DNA from: Bryobacteraceae bacterium
GTDB taxonomy: Bacteria; Acidobacteriota; Terriglobia; Bryobacterales; Bryobacteraceae
DNA: 64,000 nucleotides
NCBI GenBank assembly: GCA_023384675.1
Contig: JAHDVK010000005.1
Coordinates: 1 to 64,000, forward strand
Reading direction: 5' to 3'
Both the position numbers and the translations under genes were made by a program. A model generated the notes under the pieces. The model had not been told where the DNA came from, did not search any database, and saw nothing but the letters and a program-made list of their open reading frames with translations. How positions within the stretch are numbered: the first letter of the stretch is position 1; the number at the start of each line of letters is the position of its first letter. Positions 57,978 to 64,000 of the stretch are shown piece by piece.

Positions 57978-58277
57978 ATGACTGAGAAACTGTTGACGGT
58001 CGTCGCCGAGATCACGGCCGCCCCGGGCAAGGAAGCGGAGTTGCGCGAGGCGCTGCTGGGGCTGATCGAGCCTACACGCGCCGAAGAAGGCTGCGTGCAA
58101 TATGACCTGCACGAGAGCACCGGGACCCCGGGTCAGTTTGTGTTCTATGAGAATTGGACCTCGCTCGAACACCTGGAACGGCACCTGGCCTCGCCCCACC
58201 TGGAGGCGATGAAAGCTCGTTTTGGCGAACTGCTGGGGGCGCCGCCGAGAATCCTCACCTACACCCGTATTGCCTAG
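57978..58277 (+). CDS. Antibiotic biosynthesis monooxygenase (ABM/YgiN-like) protein
   Basis: A 99-residue dimeric ferredoxin-like protein: [20 protein letters not shown], then [22 protein letters not shown] and [17 protein letters not shown], ending in [10 protein letters not shown]. These are the ABM blocks of quinol monooxygenase or heme-degrading-like enzymes. A TACAAT-like element lies 10 bases before the start, which would give a leaderless or near-leaderless message. Its substrate is not predictable. Confidence 0.88.
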   Translation: MTEKLLTVVAEITAAPGKEAELREALLGLIEPTRAEEGCVQYDLHESTGTPGQFVFYENWTSLEHLERHLASPHLEAMKARFGELLGAPPRILTYTRIA

Positions 58278-58283
58278 CCCGCC

Positions 58284-59231
58284 CTATTTTTCCTCGGGCA
58301 GCCCCTGCAGCGTGGCGGAGATGCCGGCCACGCGAAAGGCTTCGATCAGCGCTCCGGCGGCGGGTCCGTGCACTGGCGGACCTACTTCGTTGCCGGCTTG
58401 CGCGCGGACGAGCGTTTCGAAGCGCGCGCGGATGCGCTCCGTGCGGAAAACGCCACCCACGTATGCGATGCGCGCGGTCTCACCGTCCGCGAAGATCATG
58501 CGGCGCGCGGCCGTGGTGAGCGAGGCTAACTGTTGGGCGGCCACGTCGAGAATGTCCCCCGCGATCAAGTCGCCCGCGGCGGCTGCGCGCTCGACCAACT
58601 GGGAGAGAGCGGCGATTTTGGGACGCGGGAATGCAGGCGTGTAGAAGCGGTGCAGCAGGTCATTGGCCGTCGTGGCGCCGGTGGCTTCCAGCAGCAGCGA
58701 GTGAAGCGTGGTCTCCGGCCCCCAGCCTTCCTCCTGCCGCAGCGCGGCGCGCAAGGCTTGCCGGGTGAGGTCGAAGCCGCCGGCTTCGTCTCCAAAGACA
58801 TAACCCCAGCCGCCGACCCGCGCGATTTTGCCCTCCGTGTTGCGCCCGTAGCTGATCGAGCCCGTGCCGGCGATCGTGATGACACCAGGCGCGCCCGCGG
58901 TGGCTCCGGCAAGCGCGATCACCGGGTCGATCGTCACAAACACGCGGCGCATGCGGAACAGTTCGTGAACGAGCGCTTCCTTGTCCGCGGGGCCGCCGGA
59001 AAAGCCGAAGCAGGCGCCTTCGAATTCGGTGTCGTCGGGCAGGCCCGCGGCTTCCAGCGCCTGCGTCACGCATCCGCCGATCGCGGCGTTGAACTTCGTG
59101 CGGGCTTCCTCGGCGGAGACGTGATTGCAAGGCCCGCCGCGGCCTATGCCGAGCACCTGGCCGGTGTCATCGGCGACTAGCGCGGTGGTGCTCGATTGTC
59201 CGCCATCCACGCCCAGAAAGTAGAGTGCCAT
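58284..59231 (-). CDS. BadF/BadG/BcrA/BcrD-type ATPase (N-acetylglucosamine kinase-like)
   Basis: A 315-residue ASKHA-fold protein. The phosphate-1 motif YFLGVDGGQSSTTALV, the adenosine-type VITIAGTGSISYGR and GGWGYVFGDEAGGF indicate a small-molecule kinase of the eukaryotic GlcNAc-kinase group. It probably recycles amino sugars. I prefer the ATG at 59231; a GTG at 59237 would overlap the upstream gene by GTGA. It is the last gene of a minus-strand run with a GT-C protein. Confidence 0.85.
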   Translation of the reverse strand: MALYFLGVDGGQSSTTALVADDTGQVLGIGRGGPCNHVSAEEARTKFNAAIGGCVTQALEAAGLPDDTEFEGACFGFSGGPADKEALVHELFRMRRVFVTIDPVIALAGATAGAPGVITIAGTGSISYGRNTEGKIARVGGWGYVFGDEAGGFDLTRQALRAALRQEEGWGPETTLHSLLLEATGATTANDLLHRFYTPAFPRPKIAALSQLVERAAAAGDLIAGDILDVAAQQLASLTTAARRMIFADGETARIAYVGGVFRTERIRARFETLVRAQAGNEVGPPVHGPAAGALIEAFRVAGISATLQGLPEEK

Positions 59232-59233
59232 CG

Positions 59234-61405
59234 TCACTCCAGTCTATACAAGCGCACGTTGTCCACCCGGCCGGCTTCGCGGATTCCCCAGAGGTCTTCG
59301 TGATCGCGAAAGTCCTCCCACCCGAAATCGCCTTCCACGACCATCAGGTGGGTGACGCCGGCCCGCTTGATCTCTTCGACCGCCATGCGGCGCAAGCCCA
59401 GAGGCGGCGGACGTTCGCTGCGGACAGGTTCCGCCGAGAGAAGCTGCCAGTCTCCCTTTTCTGCACGCCCCTCCAGCCGCATGCGAACGGTCCACTGATC
59501 GGCGGACATGTCGAGCGTGACGGCCGTAATCGCGCGCGGCGAACCGAAATCCACTTCGATCCAATCGCCGGGTGCCGGCCGCCGCCAGGCTCGCCAGCGG
59601 GTGACGGAGGAACGGTCAAAGGCGAAGGGCAGGTCCCAGGGGAAGGCTGAGGCGCGCAAACGCCACTCGCCCGAGCGCGCCAACGTTCCGCTTCCGCTGT
59701 GGACGTTCAACTCGCCGATGCTCCAAATGTCTTTCGAGGCGCCCTCGGTCTGGATGACGCGAACCGCGCGCAACTGCTGCTCGGGAAAATCGAAGCGGAA
59801 CCGGTGCAGGGGCTGACGGACCTGCATCAGCGGCATCACCAGCAGGTCCGCCAGGCGGTCGCCTTGCGCGCTGAGATACAGGGCGCGCGTCTCACGGGAC
59901 GTGTAGGACTCAGGAATCGGCGATGAGACGAGAACGACGGCACCACGCGCGGTGGCGCGTTCGATCAGCGCGGCGCGCCGGTAGGGCGGCCATTCACGGG
60001 CCATGAACTTGATGGGCTCTTCGAGCCGGAGGGCCGCGCGGGGATGGAGATCCTTGATGCGCCAGGCGTGTTCTCCCGCATAGCGGTCCACGACGGGCGG
60101 CAGCGAAAGCAAGGCATGCAGGATGACCAAAGCGGGCAGCGCCCGGGCGGGCAGCGCCAGCGCGAGGGCGAAAGCGAGGAAGGGCAGAGCGGGGATGAGG
60201 AACCGCGTGCCCACGTTCGCCGCATAGGGAAGGGCGAAAACCGCCGCGGCGAGCAGTGCCCGACGGCCCAGAGGGTGGCGCAGGGCAAGCAAGGAAAGCG
60301 GAGCCAACAAAAAAACAGGGCCAAGCAGTCCGCCCAGCACCGAGCCGTCCACGGTCAGCGCCCAGGGCAGTTGCGAGACGTGTTCGAGGCCGTCGTACCA
60401 GCGCATCCATTCGCGGTAGTCCTGCTCGAACGATTCGTGCATATACGGGTTCGGGAACCACTTTGAGTAGAACGGCGCGACGGGATTTCCGTAGGTCAGC
60501 GCGTTGCGGACGAGCCAGGGTGCGATCACGGCCACGGCGGCGGCGCAGTAGGCGGCGAGGGCGCGCCACGCGCGCCAATCTTTCACAAAAACGACGAAAA
60601 AACACCAAAAAACAGCGACGAAAGCCGTATATTTGATCGAAAACGCGTATCCGGCAAGCAGGCCGAGAGGAACCGCCAGATTCTCGCGGCGGATCGCCAG
60701 TCCGAACGCGCCCAGCAGCACAACGGCGAGCGCGGCATCGTTGTAAGCGCTGGCGCCATCGATCATCACCACCGGACTGAGCATCACCAACAGGCCCGCC
60801 GCAGCCCCCGCCACCGGGTGGCCCGCGCGCTGGCCGATGCGCAATGCCAGCCACGGCAGCACCAGCAGAAAACCGCAGTGGACCAGGGCCGCAGCCGAAT
60901 GGCGGCCGAAGGCAAAGGCCATGAGGTAGAGAATGTCGAAGCCCTGCGGCATCTGGCCGTACATCAGGTGCGGGAACGGCGTGAAGCCGTGCGCGCGGTA
61001 GAAACGGGCGACGACGCCGAGGTGGTAGCTGCTGCCGTCGGGACTCATTTCCGGCGCCAGAGCGTGCAGCGCCGCGATGATGGCGAATGGCAGCCAGACG
61101 GCCGGGAAGAGCCAGCGCCAGAGGCGGGGCAGGGGGGCGGGATCGTCCTCGCGCGGCGCGCCGCCACCCCAGCGCCACGCCGCCAGCGCGAGGAGCGCTC
61201 CGAGCGCGAGCAGCGATCCGTCATAGACGATCCGTAGCGCGGACATCGCGAACAGGAGCAGGCTGAGAACGGGGGCACCGAGCACCAGGGCGTACAGTGG
61301 GCGTTCGCCTCTGGCGAAACCGATTCCCAGCCGCGCCGCCAGCACCCGGCCACAGCACCAGGCGGATGCGAGCGTGATCAGCGCGCCGAACAGGACGGAG
61401 AGCAC
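59234..61405 (-). CDS. GT-C membrane glycosyltransferase with discoidin-like C terminus
   Basis: A 723-residue protein with about ten transmembrane segments over the first 440 residues. The acidic motif near GALHALAPEMSPDGSSYHLG resembles the first-loop catalytic region of GT-C enzymes, with YKSA-like LTYGNPVAPFYSKWFPNPYM further on. The last 180 residues (GSGTLARSGEWRLRASAFPW, then GDWIEVDFGSPRAITAVTLD) have the pattern of a coagulation-factor 5/8 (discoidin) domain, which usually binds sugars. The combination suggests an integral glycosyltransferase with an attached carbohydrate-binding module. The GlcNAc-kinase-like gene follows directly. Confidence 0.7.
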   Translation of the reverse strand: MLSVLFGALITLASAWCCGRVLAARLGIGFARGERPLYALVLGAPVLSLLLFAMSALRIVYDGSLLALGALLALAAWRWGGGAPREDDPAPLPRLWRWLFPAVWLPFAIIAALHALAPEMSPDGSSYHLGVVARFYRAHGFTPFPHLMYGQMPQGFDILYLMAFAFGRHSAAALVHCGFLLVLPWLALRIGQRAGHPVAGAAAGLLVMLSPVVMIDGASAYNDAALAVVLLGAFGLAIRRENLAVPLGLLAGYAFSIKYTAFVAVFWCFFVVFVKDWRAWRALAAYCAAAVAVIAPWLVRNALTYGNPVAPFYSKWFPNPYMHESFEQDYREWMRWYDGLEHVSQLPWALTVDGSVLGGLLGPVFLLAPLSLLALRHPLGRRALLAAAVFALPYAANVGTRFLIPALPFLAFALALALPARALPALVILHALLSLPPVVDRYAGEHAWRIKDLHPRAALRLEEPIKFMAREWPPYRRAALIERATARGAVVLVSSPIPESYTSRETRALYLSAQGDRLADLLVMPLMQVRQPLHRFRFDFPEQQLRAVRVIQTEGASKDIWSIGELNVHSGSGTLARSGEWRLRASAFPWDLPFAFDRSSVTRWRAWRRPAPGDWIEVDFGSPRAITAVTLDMSADQWTVRMRLEGRAEKGDWQLLSAEPVRSERPPPLGLRRMAVEEIKRAGVTHLMVVEGDFGWEDFRDHEDLWGIREAGRVDNVRLYRLE

Positions 61406-61414
61406 GGCTGGAAC

Positions 61415-61942
61415 CTACTGAACGAAGCCGGCGCCGGTGAGAATAAAGCCGCGCTTAGCGCCGTCCACCGGCGAGACCCACAGTTTGTCGATCACGAACC
61501 GGATCACGATGGGGCGCGAGGTGGTGAGCCATTCCGGCGCGACGGGCTGTTCGATGACGGTTTCGCCGGGCTGGGTGATGGCATGTTCGAGCAGGCGGCG
61601 GTTGTCGATGAAGACCTGAATGTTCACGGGCCCGGTTTGCTGCATCGTGATCTCGGGCACGGTAAGTTGGGCGCGGAATTTGAGGCCGCGAGTGGTGGGG
61701 ACGCGGACTTCGAGCGTGGGTCGCTGCAGGGTCCAGCGCCAGAGCCCGTCGTGCAGTTCGGGCAGGATGTCGGCGAGGATGTGCCCGGGCGCCTCTTCCG
61801 CGCTCATGGGGACGTAATGCAGCAGGGGCCGATTTTCATCCAGAACCAGCGGATTGCGCTGTTCCGGCGGAGAAAAGTTGTCGGGCTGCTTCAAGCATCC
61901 GGCGGCGAGCGCCGCGGCAAGCGGAAAGAGACGGCGCTTCAT
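61415..61942 (-). CDS. Exported lipoprotein of unknown function
   Basis: A 175-residue lipoprotein. KRRLFPLAAALAAGC is a short signal with an LAAGC lipobox, so the mature N terminus is Cys15 or so. The rest is beta-rich, with AEEAPGHILADILPELHDGLW, then VRVPTTRGLKFRAQLTV and VIEQPVAPEWLTTSRPIVIRF. I do not recognise the family. The ATG at 61942 overlaps the nth stop by four bases, which fixes the start. Confidence 0.7.
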   Translation of the reverse strand: MKRRLFPLAAALAAGCLKQPDNFSPPEQRNPLVLDENRPLLHYVPMSAEEAPGHILADILPELHDGLWRWTLQRPTLEVRVPTTRGLKFRAQLTVPEITMQQTGPVNIQVFIDNRRLLEHAITQPGETVIEQPVAPEWLTTSRPIVIRFVIDKLWVSPVDGAKRGFILTGAGFVQ

Positions 61943-62610
61943 ACTGGTACCCGGTCCTCGGAGTAACAGAACCCGGTCATGGGGCAAATGGGGCATTTGG
62001 GCTTACGCGCGATACAGATTTCCCGGCCAAAATGGATGATCTGGTGAGAAAACAGGATCCAATTCTCACGGGGCAGCGCCTTCATCAGATCGCGTTCGAT
62101 CTTGACGGGACTGGACTCGCGCGTGAGGTCGAGCCGACGGCTGATGCGCGTCACGTGCGTGTCCACCACCACGCCGCTGGCGATGCCGAAAGCGGTGCCG
62201 AGCACGACGTTCGCCGTTTTGCGCGCCGCGCCGGGAACGCGAAGGAGCGCTTCGAGGTCGCGGGGGATCTCCCCGTGGAAGTCGTTGAGAATGGTCCGCG
62301 CGGCGCCGATAATGCTCTTCGCTTTGTTATTGAAGAAGCCGGTGGAGTGGATGTCGCGCGCCAGTTCCTGCTGGCTGGCGGCGGCGAAATCCTCGATCGC
62401 GGGGTATTTGCGGAACAGCCCGGGGGTGACTTTATTCACGCGCTCGTCGGTGCACTGGGCCGAAAGGATGGTCGCCACCAGGAGTTGCCAGGCGTTGTTG
62501 TGATGCAGCGCGCAGGTGGCGCCGGGGTAGCGCTCGTTGAGCGCCGAGAGGATGCGGATCACGCGGGCTTTGCGTTCAGCGGCGGATTTGGGGCGTTTGG
62601 GCAGGCTCAT
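61939..62610 (-). CDS. nth: Endonuclease III (DNA glycosylase/AP lyase)
   Basis: A base-excision-repair glycosylase of 223 residues. The helix-hairpin-helix LRVPGAARKTANVVLG carries the catalytic Lys131, and VVVDTHVTRISRRL carries Asp150. The [4Fe-4S] ligands C199-x6-C206-x2-C209-x5-C215 are intact. The hairpin reads PGAARK instead of the common PGVGRK; this is a conservative change. An N-terminal extension of about 15 basic residues precedes the domain. The lipoprotein gene overlaps its stop. Confidence 0.95.
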   Translation of the reverse strand: MSLPKRPKSAAERKARVIRILSALNERYPGATCALHHNNAWQLLVATILSAQCTDERVNKVTPGLFRKYPAIEDFAAASQQELARDIHSTGFFNNKAKSIIGAARTILNDFHGEIPRDLEALLRVPGAARKTANVVLGTAFGIASGVVVDTHVTRISRRLDLTRESSPVKIERDLMKALPRENWILFSHQIIHFGREICIARKPKCPICPMTGFCYSEDRVPV

Positions 62611-62639
62611 CGGGTTGGCGAAGCGGGGGCCGCAGAGTC

Positions 62640-63887
62640 ATGGTAACACCGCGCTTCCGGTGGTTCGCAATCGGCTGCGGGGCGGCGGTATTCAGCGGGT
62701 TGCTGAGCGCGCCTTACCACTCGCAGGAACTCGTGTTGCTGGCGGAGCCGGGTTGGCTCTACCGGCTCGACAGCGGCGCGCCGGTGTCGCGCGCCGTGCA
62801 TCTTGCCTTGCATCTCGCGGCGGTCTGGCTGGCGGCGGGGCTGCTTGAGAAACTGCCGTCGCCGCGGGCGGCGCGGATCGCTTTGCTGCTCTATGCCATC
62901 CACCCTCTGCAGACACAAGCCCTCGCCTCGCTTGAAGCGCGGCCCTTGTTGACAGCCGCTGTGCTGTCGTTGCTCGCGCTCCGGCTTTGGCTTCAAGGCC
63001 GGACGTGGTTCGCGGTGTCCTGCGGGCTTCTGGCCGTATTGGCCGATTGGAGCGCCGCCGCGCTGCCCGGATTGTTGTGGCTTTGGTCCGGGGTTGAGCA
63101 GCGGCGCGATTCGGCCGCGCCGCTGGGCGTGTTGACTGGCGTGGCTTTCGCGGCGGTCATAAAGGCTTTGGGTGAGTCGGTCACCCTCTCGTTGGACTAC
63201 CTGCTCTGGCAGGGACTCGCGGTGTTGCGCACGACCGGAATCTTCACAGCCCCCATCGGCCTGAGCGCGGACCCAGGCGTCCGCGGCGAGCCGCTGCTGG
63301 CGCTCACTGCCTGGGCCGTGATCGGGTTGGCCGCCTTTCTCACGGCGGCTTTACGCAGCGGCCCGCGGCGGTGGCTGGCAAGCGCGCTGATTGCGCTGGC
63401 GCCAACGTGTTCCGTGTTCGCCACCCCGCAACTCGCCTGGGAGCCCCGCGCCGCGCTGGCGCTCGTCTTTCTCTGCGGAGCGGCCGGTTGGCTGCTGGCC
63501 GGCACGGAACTTCGCCTGCTCGCGCCCGCAGCGGCGCTGTTCGCCCTGGTGACTGCAGTTCAGGTTCAGACCTGGCGAAGCGAAAGAAGCGTGTGGCTGG
63601 AGGCGGCCCGTCTCGCACCAGGCAAGCCGGAACCTCTGCGCCGCCTTGCGCGCCTGGTCGATCCCGCCTACGCATTGGAGTTGCTCGAACAGGCCCGGCC
63701 CCAGGCCCCCGATGATCCCGTGCTGGCCCTGGATCTGGCAGAAGCGTTCGCGCGGGCCGGGCGGCCGGCGATGGCCGAAATCGAGATGGCACGCGCGTGG
63801 CGGCTTGCGGGCTGCGCACAGGCTTCCGGTACGGCCTCCCGCGAGGGCACGGGCCCGTGCGCTACTTCGGCGGCGCGGTCACGCTGA
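62640..63887 (+). CDS. TMTC-like membrane protein with TPR-like C terminus
   Basis: A 415-residue protein with about nine hydrophobic segments in the first 310 residues. The loop YAIHPLQTQALASLEARPLL resembles the TMTC/DUF1736 GT-C family, whose members are O-mannosyltransferases with TPR tails. A soluble C terminus has TPR-like pairs (ALELLEQARPQAPDDPVLAL, then LAEAFARAGRPAMAEIEMAR). It starts divergently from nth with a 29-base gap. The 3' end overlaps the convergent partial gene by 26 bases. The functional assignment is tentative. Confidence 0.6.
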   Translation: MVTPRFRWFAIGCGAAVFSGLLSAPYHSQELVLLAEPGWLYRLDSGAPVSRAVHLALHLAAVWLAAGLLEKLPSPRAARIALLLYAIHPLQTQALASLEARPLLTAAVLSLLALRLWLQGRTWFAVSCGLLAVLADWSAAALPGLLWLWSGVEQRRDSAAPLGVLTGVAFAAVIKALGESVTLSLDYLLWQGLAVLRTTGIFTAPIGLSADPGVRGEPLLALTAWAVIGLAAFLTAALRSGPRRWLASALIALAPTCSVFATPQLAWEPRAALALVFLCGAAGWLLAGTELRLLAPAAALFALVTAVQVQTWRSERSVWLEAARLAPGKPEPLRRLARLVDPAYALELLEQARPQAPDDPVLALDLAEAFARAGRPAMAEIEMARAWRLAGCAQASGTASREGTGPCATSAARSR

Positions 63888-64000
63888 AGCGGACATCGAG
63901 AAACTGCCAGTCGGGCAGTTCGTAGGCCCGCAAAGTTGTCTTGACCGTGGACTCCATCTCTTTCACTCCCTGCGCCGGAATATCTCCGACCTTTGCGATG
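63862..64000 (-). CDS. Unidentified gene, 3' end only
   Basis: The minus strand is open from the window edge to a TAG at 63862-63864. The visible 45 residues read IAKVGDIPAQGVKEMES, TLRAYELPDWQFLDVRF and a final SVTAPPK. The product cannot be named from so little; an exported or periplasmic protein is possible. Confidence 0.6.
   Translation of the reverse strand, partial: IAKVGDIPAQGVKEMESTVKTTLRAYELPDWQFLDVRFSVTAPPK

Noticed and set aside
1-64000. tRNA, rRNA, tmRNA, transposase or integron
   Set aside because: I read for tRNA T-loop patterns, rRNA-like stretches and transposase motifs and saw none that I could support.

Overview
The window looks like a chromosomal piece of an Acidobacteriota genome, probably of the Bryobacter/Solibacter (Bryobacterales) type. 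This is a judgement from content, not a database result: high GC, type II/IV pseudopilins with a secretin fused to a cohesin domain, GH127, NIPSNAP, PQQ dehydrogenase, FmdB and Npt-like genes, and interspersed GGGCTnnAGCCC palindromes. I saw no rRNA, tRNA, CRISPR array, transposase or integrase. Genes are tightly packed, there is no gene-free stretch above 300 bases, and many neighbours overlap by ATGA.

Layout. 0.1-3.5 kb (minus): two pseudopilins and a secretin-cohesin fusion. 3.6-7.3 kb (plus): smpB, pepA, a kinase-like protein and a Ser/Thr-phosphatase-like phosphoesterase. 7.3-9.6 kb (minus): an NAD-dependent epimerase and an Npt1/Npt2-like carrier. 9.7-15.1 kb (plus): a POTRA-less Omp85 barrel, a second kinase-like/phosphoesterase pair and an ATP-signature phosphofructokinase. 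15.1-17.0 kb (minus): GH127.

17.0-31.3 kb (minus): a 14-kb phage-like particle cluster. In transcription order it has a TerS-like protein, TerL, portal, scaffold, P22-like capsid, connectors, tail tube, tail chaperones G/GT with an in-phase A_AAA_AAC slippery site, a tape measure of only 201 residues, two related distal-tail proteins and a 1311-residue hub. There is no integrase, replication, lysis or fibre gene, so it looks like a gene-transfer-agent-like or domesticated particle.

31.5-37.7 kb: a methyltransferase and a PPi-signature phosphofructokinase (minus); an RsbU/STAS/RsbW partner-switching set, an S41-family pseudoprotease lacking both catalytic residues, and an FmdB zinc ribbon (plus). 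37.7-46.5 kb: a polyprenyl-linked glycan locus with a PAP2 phosphatase, UbiA-type prenyltransferase, methyltransferase, CDP-paratose-epimerase-like enzyme, GT4, FAD oxidoreductase, GT2 and a DUF2298-like membrane protein.

46.6-53.7 kb (plus): one apparent operon with a GT39/DUF2298 fusion, PqqD-like recognition protein (B1), lasso-type protease (B2), a 101-residue precursor with a lasso-like leader but a 71-residue Thr/Pro-only-style tail, an HprK-like kinase and a nucleotidyltransferase. No lasso cyclase is present and the tail has no Asp or Glu acceptor. This is my best candidate for an undescribed system. 53.8-64.0 kb: Tat-exported protein, NIPSNAP, PQQ dehydrogenase, ABM monooxygenase, BadF-type kinase, a GT-C protein with a discoidin-like tail, a lipoprotein, endonuclease III, a TMTC-like membrane protein, and the 3' end of an unidentified gene.
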